This document shows positions 44,707-55,019 of a stretch of 64,000 nucleotides of DNA, piece after piece. This DNA is from Sacculina carcini (lineage: Eukaryota; Arthropoda; Thecostraca; Sacculinidae). The notes beneath the pieces were generated by a model that was not told the origin of the DNA, made no database searches, and saw nothing but the letters and a program-made list of their open reading frames with translations. The translations under genes were made by a program, and so were the position numbers. Positions within the stretch are counted from its first letter, which is position 1; every line of letters begins with the position of its first letter. The stretch is from NCBI GenBank assembly GCA_916048095.2, contig OU696579.1, positions 4,408,735 to 4,472,734 on the forward strand, read 5' to 3'.

Positions 44707-45600
44707 AATGTATCAGTATGCCCATTGCAATATGCATAATAATACATCAGTTTGTGAGCTGTTATCCTTGACATAGTGTGAAAACTCGAGCTAATTGAGA
44801 AAAATGGATAGCTTTTTCGGATTCAGCACACGAAACTTGTCTAAAAACAGCTGAGAAACCTCCTACCTTTTGAAAAAAGTTTTGAAACGCAGGCAGGGCC
44901 GGATTAAGACTTCGCGGGCCCTAGGCAGTTCAGATCCGCGGGGCCCCCATGATATGAGATATGAACAAGCAAACCTGGGCGTGATATTGTGGCGCCCCAC
45001 TCAGTTGAGTCAACCAAAAACTGCCTACGCCGCCGAAAAACTGATCAACTATTCAGTAACACATGCAGAATATGGGTATATAACCTTTTTCTATATGATT
45101 AATAAGGGCTTCAACAACTTGTTTGCATCTCCGAAAATGCAACCCGCAATATAGAATGATTTGCCTGACTGATATCCTGCACGACTCAAATTCGGTCACC
45201 TCCATTCGCTGATAGAATACAAGCACAATATATTACATAATTTACGCATAATATATTACATAATATATTCACGTACAATACAAAATACAACACAAGATAC
45301 ATTAAAAGATATAACAAAAGATAGATTATATTAACACTGTCATACATGAAACACTGAGCGCTCAATATTGCTTTATCCAATATTTCATACACTGTTGCAG
45401 ACAATATTTCACCTCACAGGTGCAGTTTTGACCCAGCTAGCTCTATCAAATATTTTTGAAATGTCCATACAAATTTAGTTATACAAATATAAATATATCT
45501 GGAAGACGCAAATTGGCTGCAAATTTTTCTTGGAGTTGATACAAAAACAATCGTAATCATGAAACATGTATCGTAATCGTAATCATGAGGTGCCCGGTGA

Positions 45601-46140
45601 CTACCATTCCACCAGTAGTATTACATTATTATATACACTTTTTCTGGACTTCATTCTAGCAAAATCATCAATAACATCGTTGAAATCAGTATTATTTGTG
45701 AGATCAGACTCAATAGTCAACAACGCTAAGCTACACATTTTTCCTTGGCTCATTGTCGAACGGAGGTTGTTTTTAATTATTTTCAAGACAGAGAATGGAC
45801 GCTCCCCTTCACAGTTAGAAGGTGGTAGCGTCAAGTAAAGGCGGTAAACTATGTTCACATTTGGGAATGCTTGTGAAACACCTGCATACCTGATATGTTT
45901 AAGGGCAGCTGATGGTGCACATTGTTCAGAGGTCGCTTCAATCTGTTTCATATATCCGGAGAAATGAACAATTTCTTCAGCAAATGCTCTGTCAACATCT
46001 GCCGGCAACTACTGCTGCAACTTTACCACAGCTTCCCTTAATTCAGCATCTGGAATGTTGGTGATTTGGAAAGAAAATCCAAACTTCCAATTGACGTCAT
46101 GATATGCTTCTTTTCTTTTCATCAATACCGTTATTGGTTA
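45601..46140 (-). pseudogene. hAT transposase, C-terminal part
   Basis: The minus-strand frame includes WKFGFSFQITNIPDAELREA, one in-frame stop at about 46010, then LPADVDRAFAEEIVHFSGYM, FPNVNIVYRLYLTLPPSNCE, GERPFSVLKIIKNNLRSTMS and LALLTIESDL. This is the hAT dimerisation domain found in ZMYM/ZBED-like hAT transposases. The N-terminal BED finger and the first catalytic residues were not recognised further upstream. The gene is broken and cannot make a full transposase. Confidence 0.85.
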
Positions 46141-47016
46141 ATCCAGAATAACATAGTAGGTGCCTGTTTTTAAGATCCACTCGCATAAAACCTCCCAACA
46201 TCACGTTCACGAGATGAGGTATTGTACAACGCCAATATCTGCAATCAACATTCCACTTTAAATTGTTTTTAATTTTCTATGTAATTTTTCCTTATAGTTC
46301 ATGGTAATCAGGGTCAGCGTCAAATACGTGGGTGGGCTTGGAAGGCTTAAGTTTCCCGTCAAAAACGGCCAAGACCGCCAAAGCCCCCCAATAACTTAAT
46401 CACAGCTATATTTTGGCTTGACCACTGTGCTTGCCACTGAGCTTGCCACTCCCCCTCATCATTTTTCATAATCCCCCTCCCTCCTGACTAACATGTGTGT
46501 GTATGAACGGCAAACTCAACCGTCTCTAATCACATGCTACCCTCATATATTTTTGTGTAACTCACATAAAAGTTGTAAATGAAAGCATACAGAGCCGTAA
46601 AGAGGTGTAATGGGGCTCCTCCAAAGGAAAATTGTTGATAAAATTAGAACACCTTGTACAAAAAAGCTAGTGACGATTTTAGTCACACATTCACTCTGGG
46701 AGCCCCTTCTCCTTCCTCCTAAAGTAGCTCCTGAACATCATGGAGCCCACGGCCGAGGGGCTGTCGATACAGCTCTGAAAGCAAAAAAACATGCTATAAT
46801 TCTCAATTCAATGTTCAAACATGTATGCGATGAAATTGCAGAACAATTCGGCAATACACTGTAACTAACTACACTGCTGATACGTTTGCCACAACTTTTT
46901 CCATTCAAGACAGTGCATGTACATTTGATGATCGACGAAAGGGGCAGTTTGCGAGTTCAATGAACCCCACATGCATGTCATATGCGTGCGCAATGCGCAC
47001 ATACATCAAACACACC

Positions 47017-47017
<1 letters not shown>

Positions 47018-47079
<62 letters not shown>

Positions 47080-47097
47080 GCACACACACACACACAG
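47018..47097. repeat. (CA)n microsatellite
   Basis: About 38 CA units with one AAGCA interruption, inside the hAT element. Confidence 0.95.
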
Positions 47098-47433
47098 TAA
47101 CGCACAAATATTGCTCTCGCCGTGCGTACACAATGTGTATGTATGCTTGTGTGGATTTAAGTGTGCGAGTGAGCTGGCTTTACACAAAGCTATGCACGTG
47201 CTATGTTTTATCAGGTTACTTTCTGACTGATGCAAAAATACAACGTGAATTAGCGGGAGAATGTTTTAAAATATTTGGCTATGAGGGCAGACTATGAGAA
47301 GTTGAGAAAATAATGAGATGGGCCCCCCAAGATATTTGAGTCGCAGCCCCCCACTGCCTCTAGGGCCCCAAAAGCGCGGGGCCCTAGGCAACTGCCTACT
47401 TTGCCTATACGTTAATCCGGTCCTGAACGCAGG

Positions 47434-47963
47434 CCAGTGGTATCATTAACAAAAAACCATTTCACCGTCTGTGCTTATCAACTTGATGCTACAGCTAGCT
47501 GGTGTATGTAACAACAATTAAACCTCAAAAGTGATTTATAACGTTTATCATAGTCATTTTTTAAGTTTATTTGTACGCAAATCGCAACAGACTTTCCCAA
47601 CGTGAGATGCTTCTCCTGTAACATCAGGTGGAGCGCGTTTTCATCGCACGTGCCCATAAGGATTTTATCCATCAGTCTGTTGTTGCTGCATGACTCAAAA
47701 TAGTCACAGAAAGCCATGGTCTCCTTCACTGAACACAGAAAGGCATCGAAACTCATCCTGCTGTTGTTTCCGAATGTACAAATCTCTGTGATCGAGAATG
47801 ATGTTGCGTTGTTCTCTCAGAAATGATCCCATCGCCGCAATACATTGCGTCAGTGGGAACTCCTCAGTCACTTCAAGACTGTACCGCAATGAGCGTGAAC
47901 ATTTTTCATCGATTGAAGCGTTTTAAACAGTGTGCTGCTCTATCACTGGAAGTTTGTTGATTC
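47434..47963 (-). mobile_element. gag remnant of a second 6-kb-type Gypsy element, part 1
   Basis: Minus strand. Segments such as RYSLEVTEEFPLTQCI, QRNIILDHRDLYI and NRLMDKILMGT align with the gag at 6161-6810. The rest of this element's gag start lies on the other side of the 47964-52559 insertion. No pol was found to the left, where the hAT begins. It is a broken, truncated fossil. Confidence 0.75.
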
Positions 47964-48364
47964 TGTAACACGCAGCTTCCAATAAATGAGCTTGATTATA
48001 TTTCCACACAACCGGTAACACTCACAAGAATACACCAAACACTCCCACTCGCACAGCACACATATCTCGACTCCCCTTCACTTCATGATACAGTACGTCA
48101 AACTACATCAGGTGTCATCTTGCACGCACACACTCAACAACTTTCATACTCATACACACACGCTCTGCATATCACTTAACATCTCGTACCGACAGTGTAA
48201 CACGAGCTGCATCAGCATTCCAGGACCCGTTGCAAAAGCACTGCTTCAGTCTTGCACACACGCACATACATACATACACACATACATGCATACACACATA
48301 CATATATATATATATATATACACACACAGCATATAACAAGTTATAAACGAACAATACAACTACA
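47964..48364 (-). repeat. 3' LTR of the 48-52 kb element
   Basis: 401 bp, with a CACATA-rich stretch and a (TA)n tract near its right side. In element orientation it is preceded by the purine tract AAGGGGGGA (48365-48373). Confidence 0.92.
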
Positions 48365-48587
48365 TCCCCCCTTGATCTCAAGATCAGTTTACAATATAAT
48401 CTCTAAACCATGTCGGGTCCTTCCTCACGCGACTCGACCTTATCAGAGGAGCAGTTTCTTCGCTTTCTTGTTCGGACCGTTCATCAACAGGCGCTTCATC
48501 TTCGGAGTCTTCTGAGAGGACGCGAGTTGATTGCTGAATTGCTTCATCAGGAGCGCACACTCTTCCCGAACGATTCCTTCCGTCATC

Positions 48588-51458
48588 TCATCGCTTGAGC
48601 AGTCGAACATCCCACACGTGTCTCGGCACTCCCCCGACTTCTACCACATGACCTGAAACTATACCAGTGACCGTACCCTCTTTCCATCGAGTAGTACACC
48701 TTGCAACTCCCGGTTTCGTCGCAACCAAGTCACCAACTCGAAACTCTGATATAATCGGACTGTCTGTGCTATGTCTGACACACGCAGGATTACGCCACTC
48801 GTACTTATGCAGAGCTGCCGACGGAGCGGTGGCTTTGCGGCGGCCATCTTTTGCAGCGAGATTATACCAGAAAACCATCCTCAAAGGGTCGCTCCTAGAC
48901 TTGGCTGCCATGCGCTTGACAGTGCGATGCACCCTCTCGACAATGCCGTTTCCTGATGGTCTATGGGCTGCACGGAATCTGCGGCGGACACCCCAGCTCT
49001 CACAAAGCCTCGCAAGATTTTCTGATCTGAAAACAGACCCATTGTCCATCAAAGTTGTCCAAAGTTCGTCTGGCGGGCCTCTTTCCATGAATATTTGCTC
49101 AACCCGACTGCTCACCTCAGCATCATCTTCTGCCCTTATCTTGCGCCAAATCGCGAATCTGCTGGGTCCACAATCAATCACAGTTAGGTAGCATTCACCA
49201 TTGTAATGAGTAACGTCTAACGCAAGTCTACTCCAATTCAATTTCACTTCAAGCTCGCCGCGTACAAGTACAACCGGCGCAGGATCAATCACCTTGCAAT
49301 CTCTGCAATTTCTCACTATACTAGTCATTTCCTTCCTCGTCACCTTCCGATTCGCTAGTCTCGCTAGATACAGTGAACGATCCACGCCTAGATGATGGTT
49401 GGCATGCCATTTCGATGCCGCATCCATGGCCACTGTACATGCATGTGATTCGCGCGTCTTGAGCCATCTGTTAGGCACCCTCGTAAGTTTATCGGCCTTA
49501 TTGTCAGCCGAACGTGTGAATTTCACGGTAATGTTCACCTTCATCTCGTCTACAATACTGCGCAAAATACCTAATCGTCTTTTGACCAAGACCTCCGACA
49601 TCCCCGCCACTTTTATCCGGTTCTCGTCACATAGCATTGTCTTTAACCATTTCAACACTGTCGCTGAATCGGTAAATACTTCAATTGATGTCAAGTTCCA
49701 CTTAAGAGCGAGGTTAACACCTTTTATAACAGCCTCTAGCTCGGCCAGATTTATGTGCCCAAAATCCTCGCTTTTCCGCAGCCAAGCGGCATCTTCTACA
49801 ACATCTCCGTCTATCTCCAAACATACACCTGTAGCCAAGCTACTAGCGTCGCACCAGACGCGACCATGATCATTATCAGCAACATGAAATACACCTTTCA
49901 CTGGATCCTCAATCGTTACTCTTTGTATAACTTCTTTTAGGAAGTTTGACGCTGAAACGCCCGCAGTATCATCCCATCGTTCGCCCTGACATTGAAGTTT
50001 TATGTAACTGCACGCTACACGCAACCAACTACAAACAGGATAATGTCCCAGGAGTTGCCCACAAACAGAAAACAATCGACGCTTGGTCAGCTCACCTTCA
50101 CTGTCGATCTGCGGCAGTTCGTTCCCACGAGAAAAATGCAGCTTACCGTCGCGAACGTCCTTTCTTAGAGACAGCCCAAGTATTGTTCCGCCATCAGGTG
50201 ACTCCGGAGGCTTTGTTTGAAGTCCGTAGCGCGCCAGGTGTGCCACTACCGTCTCAGCGGTCACGACGTCCTCGTTGACGATGATGTCGTCGATGTAACT
50301 ATCGGTACCACTGCGCACCTTAGCGTCGGCCGCGAGGACAGCATTTACAATTTTTGACATTGCCTTTGGCGCACAGTTAAGCCCGAATCCTAAGCGAGTA
50401 AGATAGTACAAGCGGCCATTATACCTGACTCGCTGATAACGCCAAAGCGACTCATCCATGTGTACCTGCAGATACGCAGACTTTAAATCGACAAGTTTGA
50501 CTCGTTCCGGAAACCTCCTCCACTTCCTTATAGTTTGATCACACACAGCAACATCAAGGCCGGGATGACAACTGACATAATCGTTGAGCTCCCTGTAATC
50601 CAATACAGGCCGCACTTTTCCTTTACTTTTCTGAACTACCGCCATCAAAGGCAAAATTCCCTCAACATCTGACTGATCTTTACATTCACTAAGCCAACCC
50701 TTACTGATCCAGTCCTCAATTTCCCGTCTCCACTCGTCCTGTATCGCCTCATCCTGAACACTGCTGTACTCACTGACAGTGTTACTCAATTTGGGCTCCA
50801 CACCATCCTTCCACCGCCAAGAAACGGTCCACTTCCCACCACTGAACCTTGCGTCGAAATCAGAGTCATGCACCTCCAAGAAATCGTCAGCGTCACAAGA
50901 TGACACACCATTACGATTATCATGTGAGTAGTGTGGTGCAGTAGAAATGTCCATGTTACCACGGGTAGAATCGTCAAGGTTGAAAATTGCTTTGCAGCAG
51001 GTGGACCGGCTTCCAAATGTGACACCCTGCTCCCCAATATACACGCCGCCAAGCTGCCTAATGACGTCCATCCCAAAAATTGCTTTGACACCACCCAGTA
51101 AGCCACTGGCAACAATGCAAGAGACCTCGAGAGTGGCACCATTCAAAATCACCTGCACGTCCAATGCACCGCCAAACTTCACGCGGCGACCATCAACAGC
51201 TGTCACATAACTACTCCCTCGCGATCTGCCCACCAAACATTCGGCCACAATTGATTTAGTGCAACCAGTGTCGATCACTGCCAACACCAGCACACCATTC
51301 ACTCTCGCCTCAACGCGTGGTAGCGCCTCTGTTGGTCGTTGGTGGCTGGGAGAACTGCTGGCGCACCAGTCCTCCCGTGGTCGTTTCCCGATCTCCTGTA
51401 CATTTGTCCAGCTCCTGGGCAGTTTCTGAGAAGATGAGCACCTCCGCATTCGAAGCAC
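48588..51458 (-). CDS. pol: pol of the 48-52 kb element
   Basis: 956 aa, one open frame. Protease: VIDTGCTKSIVAE and IFGMDVIRQLGG. Reverse transcriptase: VRPVLDYRELNDYV, VDLKSAYLQVHMDESL, LTRLGFGLNCAPKAM and YIDDIIVNEDVVTAE. RNase H: WCDASSLATGVCLEIDG, HINLAELEAVIKGVNLAL and FTDSATVLKWL. Integrase: HHLGVDRSLYLARLANRKVT with CRDCKVIDPAP, LDVTHYNGECYLTVIDCGPS, LMDNGSVFRSE and NGIVERVHRTVKR. A C-terminal chromatin-tail-like GDLVATKPG...GTVTGIV region follows. Same lineage as the elements at 20-25 and 61-64 kb. Confidence 0.92.
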   Translation of the reverse strand: MLRMRRCSSSQKLPRSWTNVQEIGKRPREDWCASSSPSHQRPTEALPRVEARVNGVLVLAVIDTGCTKSIVAECLVGRSRGSSYVTAVDGRRVKFGGALDVQVILNGATLEVSCIVASGLLGGVKAIFGMDVIRQLGGVYIGEQGVTFGSRSTCCKAIFNLDDSTRGNMDISTAPHYSHDNRNGVSSCDADDFLEVHDSDFDARFSGGKWTVSWRWKDGVEPKLSNTVSEYSSVQDEAIQDEWRREIEDWISKGWLSECKDQSDVEGILPLMAVVQKSKGKVRPVLDYRELNDYVSCHPGLDVAVCDQTIRKWRRFPERVKLVDLKSAYLQVHMDESLWRYQRVRYNGRLYYLTRLGFGLNCAPKAMSKIVNAVLAADAKVRSGTDSYIDDIIVNEDVVTAETVVAHLARYGLQTKPPESPDGGTILGLSLRKDVRDGKLHFSRGNELPQIDSEGELTKRRLFSVCGQLLGHYPVCSWLRVACSYIKLQCQGERWDDTAGVSASNFLKEVIQRVTIEDPVKGVFHVADNDHGRVWCDASSLATGVCLEIDGDVVEDAAWLRKSEDFGHINLAELEAVIKGVNLALKWNLTSIEVFTDSATVLKWLKTMLCDENRIKVAGMSEVLVKRRLGILRSIVDEMKVNITVKFTRSADNKADKLTRVPNRWLKTRESHACTVAMDAASKWHANHHLGVDRSLYLARLANRKVTRKEMTSIVRNCRDCKVIDPAPVVLVRGELEVKLNWSRLALDVTHYNGECYLTVIDCGPSRFAIWRKIRAEDDAEVSSRVEQIFMERGPPDELWTTLMDNGSVFRSENLARLCESWGVRRRFRAAHRPSGNGIVERVHRTVKRMAAKSRSDPLRMVFWYNLAAKDGRRKATAPSAALHKYEWRNPACVRHSTDSPIISEFRVGDLVATKPGVARCTTRWKEGTVTGIVSGHVVEVGGVPRHVWDVRLLKR

Positions 51459-51478
51459 TGAACTCGGCGCTGGCTATA

Positions 51479-52144
51479 CTAACCGGCTTCCGTTGACCTG
51501 CTGCAGTTCCTGGCTAAATGGGGCCCTCCGCAGTTGAAGCAGCCTCCACGAACTTGCGATAGAGAGCCTCGATTCACGTGAATGTTTCGAGAAGGCACAG
51601 TTCTTGACACCATGACGGCATTGTCAGTGCACAATTCAGATAGCAGTACACGCGCCCGCTCAACCAACAGCGGAAGATCCACTGTGTCCACCCCTGCCAC
51701 GGCCCTTAGCTCACGTGACACTTCTCTTGGGAGCCCAACCACGAACGCCTTCCTCAAAACGGACTCGCTTTCAATACCGGCCAATTTAGCTAGTCTCTTC
51801 AATTTCGACATAGATACGTCGGCTGGTTCATCTTGCCACTTTTGCGTCATGAACATTTCATAGGCGGAAAAACTATTCATAGCAAATGCGTTCAGTAGAG
51901 ATCTTGAAATTTCATCATACCGATTCTTCTTGTTGTCGTCCATCTCACTGTATATCGCATATGCAGTCCCCTCGAGAAAAAGCGGAACGACACATTCCAA
52001 ATTGGAAATACCTTTCAATTTGGCCACCATTTCCACTTTATCAAGCCACTGCACCACATCCTGGCTGCCGTCGAACGGACAGATCATATCGCTCAACTTG
52101 ATATTCACTGCTGAACCAGTACTCGTAGCGTCGCCTGTCGCCAT
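51479..52144 (-). CDS. gag: gag of the 48-52 kb element
   Basis: About 221 aa from the ATG at 52144, which lies 17 bases after the 5' LTR; an open frame continues upstream into the LTR but is not expected to be used. Capsid-like part: MICPFDGSQDVVQWLDKVE, LECVVPLFLEGTAYAIYSEM, FSAYEMFMTQKWQDEPADV. One CCHC-like knuckle, CFNCGGPHLARNC, is near the end. It has the same build as the gag at 23732-24529 and would form particles and bind RNA. Confidence 0.87.
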   Translation of the reverse strand: MATGDATSTGSAVNIKLSDMICPFDGSQDVVQWLDKVEMVAKLKGISNLECVVPLFLEGTAYAIYSEMDDNKKNRYDEISRSLLNAFAMNSFSAYEMFMTQKWQDEPADVSMSKLKRLAKLAGIESESVLRKAFVVGLPREVSRELRAVAGVDTVDLPLLVERARVLLSELCTDNAVMVSRTVPSRNIHVNRGSLSQVRGGCFNCGGPHLARNCSRSTEAG

Positions 52145-52149
52145 TTTCA

Positions 52150-52161
52150 GCCGAAATAGCT
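52150..52161 (-). other. Putative unusual primer site, tRNA-Phe 5' end type
   Basis: AGCTATTTCGGC on the minus strand, directly after the 5' LTR; identical to 24534-24545 in the other element. Its complement equals the first 12 bases of animal tRNA-Phe. No TGG is present. Confidence 0.55.
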
Positions 52162-52559
52162 TGTAACACGCAGCTTCCAATAAATGAGCTTGATTATATT
52201 TCCACACAACCGGTAACACTCACAAGAATACACCAAACACTCCCACTCGCACAGCACACATATCTCGACTCCCCTTCACTTCATGATACAGTACGCCAAA
52301 CTACATCAGGTGTCATCTTGCACGCACACACTCCACAACTTTCATACTCATACACACACGCTCTGCATATCACTGACATCTCGCACCGACAGTGTAGCAC
52401 GAGCTGCATCAGCATTCCAGGACCCGTTGCAAAAGCACTGCTTCAGTCTTGCACACACGCACATACGTACATACACACATACATGCATACACACGTACAT
52501 ATATATATATATATATACACACAGCATATAACAAGTTATAAACGAACAATACAACTACA
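52162..52559 (-). repeat. 5' LTR of the 48-52 kb element
   Basis: 398 bp partner of 47964-48364, bounded by TGTAACACG and ACTACA and followed by GATTC. Confidence 0.92.
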
Positions 52560-52819
52560 GATTCCGCACAATGAGATGTGTCCCATGAGCTTGTACGTCC
52601 ATGAGTCCAATTTTTTCAGTGAGCATGACGAATGTGGACTAGGGTGTTGTTGTTTGGCAATTTGATGGCTCGAGGTTCTGTTGGTGGCGCTGTATTTATC
52701 TCGAATGCGAGAATTCTCTCCATCTCTGCCTCTCGGCGAGCGCTCTGCTCAGCCAGTTGACCCACAGCCAGGGTCAATTTCTCGATGTGCTTCTCTAAAG
52801 CAGATGTCGGCTGCGCCAT
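52560..52819 (-). mobile_element. gag remnant of a second 6-kb-type Gypsy element, part 2
   Basis: Minus-strand N-terminus MAQPTSALEKHIEKLTLAVG followed by QLAEQSARREAEMERI, nearly identical to the start of gag at 6161. The primer site TGGCGCAGCCGACATC follows an LTR-like ACA end, so 52820 rightward on the plus strand should be its 5' LTR. Broken fossil. Confidence 0.8.
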
Positions 52820-53224
52820 GTTTTGATATCACTCAGATACCAAACTCTATATATGTAAACAACGCACACTGCGCATACTTCACTACACTATATATTGAAC
52901 AACGAACACATGTACACACTCACATGGTCACTTGTCCACTCCCGGATCAAATATCACACACACATTAAGCTGCACACCGGGGCTTACTCCAGTTATCGAG
53001 TCCGGACACTAAGCACACTGTAGCACACTGCAGCAGCGTTATGCACGTGTACCTGCAATTCAGTTAAGCACGGGGCGCAGAGGCGCACGGGGCGCAGAGG
53101 CGCACGGGGCGCAGAGGCGTATGCAACTCAACATTCAATACGTAACAAAACACAAATGTGTGAGTGTGATATATTCATAATTATCTAACCAAGAAATACT
53201 AATACGGTTCTCTTTTGTGATATT
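52820..53224 (-). repeat. Probable 5' LTR of the gag remnant and flank
   Basis: Begins TGTTTTGATATC on the plus strand next to the primer site, so its left edge is an LTR end. The right edge was not found. It is not visibly similar to 5978-6161. A 17-bp tandem repeat (GCACGGGGCGCAGAGGC, three copies, about 53069-53119) lies within. No gene. Confidence 0.4.
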
Positions 53225-53470
53225 GTGAGTTTAATTGAAAATTATTGCCATAACAACAGTGGGTACGTTCATTTTTACACCGATGGATCCAAACGAGAGG
53301 ACAAGGTGGGATGTGCCGTGGTGATAAGACACTGGCTTCACGGGTACCAGGAAGTTTTCCGCTACCGCCTGTCTTCCTACGCCACGGCCTTCCACGCCGA
53401 AATGTACGCCATTTTTAAAGCCTTTGAATACGTCGAGAGGCATAGTAGGGGTGGGGTGTCTAGCAGGTAG
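53225..53470 (+). pseudogene. LINE RNase H fragment
   Basis: VHFYTDGSKREDKVGCAVVI, then YRLSSYATAFHAEMYAIFKA, is the first half of an RNase H domain of the type carried by I/R1/Jockey-like LINEs (DGSK and the catalytic Glu in AEMYAI). No RT is attached and the frame ends soon after. Isolated fragment. Confidence 0.7.
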
Positions 53471-53559
53471 TGACACCTATACGGGTAATCGCCTAACTAA
53501 AGCCGTACTGTTTCGCGATAGACAGCGTTACCTCTGCGTCCACCCAGCGCCCTCTTCGA

Positions 53560-53905
53560 GCGCCGGAGAGCGCCTTTACGCCCCCTATCGCCGAGAAATA
53601 ACTTGCCGCCCTCTCCCAATAGCGCTCTTGACACCTATTGCCGAAATCGGCACCTTCTCTCGTCCCAGTAGCGTTCTTGACGCCCCCTATCGCCGAGAAA
53701 TAACTCGCCGAACTCCCAATAGCGCTCTTAACACCTAGCGCCGAAATCGGCGCCTTCTCTCGTCCCAGTAGCGCTCTTGACACCTATTGCCGAAATCGGC
53801 ACCTTCTCTCGTCCCAATAGCGCTCTTGACGCCCCCTATCGCCGAGAAATTACTCGCCGAACTCCCAATAACACTCTTAACACCTAGCGCCGAGAAATAA
53901 CGCTT
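53560..53905. repeat. Tandem repeat of two alternating ~50-bp units
   Basis: About seven units. Type A (49 bp) starts TAGCGCTCTTGACACCTATT and contains GCCGAAATCGGC, a palindrome. Type B (51 bp) starts TAGCGTTCTTGACGCCCCCT and contains ATCGCCGAGAAATAACTCGC. The order is approximately B-A-B-A-A-B and a final hybrid unit. Both share the TAGCG(C/T)TCTTGAC head, so they come from one ancestor. Confidence 0.88.
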
Positions 53906-54471
53906 CCGATTCAACGTTTATTTTCAACACATTTCCAGCACTTGTGTTTGCGGATAACAAGTTTGAGTTCCATGATGTAAATACAATCGTTGCTCTCATA
54001 AAGTATTTGAAGCTGCGTGTCGCACTGGTCCGGAATGGAGACGCCGCTCATCATAGCGTTGCAAATACACTCTTGTTCCGTCGATAGGCGCACCGACACC
54101 AATGTATCTCCAAGCAAATACATTTCCTTCAGTATTGACACAAGTCATTGTGCGGGAGACACACACACCTCAGCGGACTAACGCACACTTTGATGAGAAA
54201 AAACGCAGGTTAGTTGATGAACATTTACTGTGCTCGGGTTGTGTAGCCTCATATGACAAGCAGCGTGCGAATGCACCACTTGATTGCTGTACAGTCTGCG
54301 GCGCGCAAATAAATCGTATGAATGCGCGCACGCGTTTGATTGCGACCAGCAGCGCGCACGCGTTTGTTTGATAGCGCTGCATGGTCTCAAGCAGTGCGCC
54401 TGAATCTCGGTGGGCGAGCGAATACACGTTTGAATGTATATCTGCATAGCCTCAGGTGTAAGACGACCTTT

Positions 54472-54483
54472 GTGTGTGTGTGT

Positions 54484-54534
<51 letters not shown>

Positions 54535-54945
54535 CTTAAGCTTCATTTTCTTCCCATGTAGCAGCTATTGTCATTAAACTTTAACCTTTCATGTGTCCTT
54601 GGACCAGCGCCGCGCGAGCGAATGATTTAATTATTTGCGACCGCTGTATGACCTCGTCAAGCAGCGTGCATGAATCGGCAAAATTCGGTTGGCGAGCAAA
54701 TACACGTTTGAATGTATATCTGCATAGCCTCAGGTGTTAGACGACCTTTGTGTGTGCGTGATATTGCGATAGGCGATTGGCACAGGCGAATACTGAAATT
54801 GATTAATTGCGCGCTGAATGACGCCTCTTATACATCACAATATGACAATTGTTGTGTAAGCATCGTTTGCAGGCCTTGACACGGTAGTTTGGTTCAGACG
54901 GACAAATATAAGCCGAAACACGTTGTCATGGAATGCATTCAGTTT
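54472..54945 (+). promoter_or_regulatory. Upstream module 1 (before the chromodomain ORF)
   Basis: A (GT)n tract (54472-54531) is followed by about 240 bp closely similar to 56044-56353 and by the TATA-like motif AATATAAGCCGAAACAC (54905-54921), 115 bp before the ATG at 55020. A partial third copy of the module's end lies at 54387-54475. Promoter function is inferred from its recurrence before two ORFs. Confidence 0.55.
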
Positions 54946-55019
54946 GTATTTGAGTCGACTGAGCAACAGCAATGATACACGGTGTATAAACGATAATCCC
55001 GGAGCTGCTTACGACGAGG

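Larger units (their letters stand above)
44894..47425 (-). mobile_element. hAT DNA transposon, decayed
   Basis: 2532 bp with terminal inverted repeats CAGGGCCGGATTAA and, reversed, CAGGACCGGATTAA. Both ends also share GGGCCC/CTAGGCA motifs. The 8-bp target duplication AACGCAGG is perfect (44886-44893 and 47426-47433). The transposase C-terminal region lies on the minus strand at 45601-46140. A (CA)n tract lies at 47018-47097. It appears to have inserted in or next to the remnant gag of a Gypsy element. Confidence 0.9.
47964..52559 (-). mobile_element. Ty3/Gypsy-like LTR element, looks whole
   Basis: Minus strand, 4.6 kb. LTRs of 401 and 398 bp (47964-48364 and 52162-52559) begin TGTAACACG and end ACTACA. 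The target duplication GATTC (47959-47963 and 52560-52564) is perfect. gag and pol are each open over their whole length. I count about eight LTR differences (about 2%), so it is older than the element at 202-5973. It lies in the gag of a relative of the 6-kb Gypsy element. Confidence 0.93.

Noticed and set aside
46610-46864. 84-aa plus-strand frame inside the hAT element
   Set aside because: No similarity to hAT transposase and opposite to its strand.
53560-53905. Possible CRISPR-like array
   Set aside because: Units are contiguous variants of one another with no unique spacers; eukaryotic context; better explained as a tandem repeat.
53911-54141. 76-aa frame on the minus strand
   Set aside because: Its listed start is not an ATG, it is short, and no similarity was recognised; a Polinton small gene is possible but unsupported.
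54102-54371. 89-aa frame with CxxC...CxxC spacing
   Set aside because: A single zinc-finger-like pattern; overlaps the module-rich repeat region and shows no other similarity.
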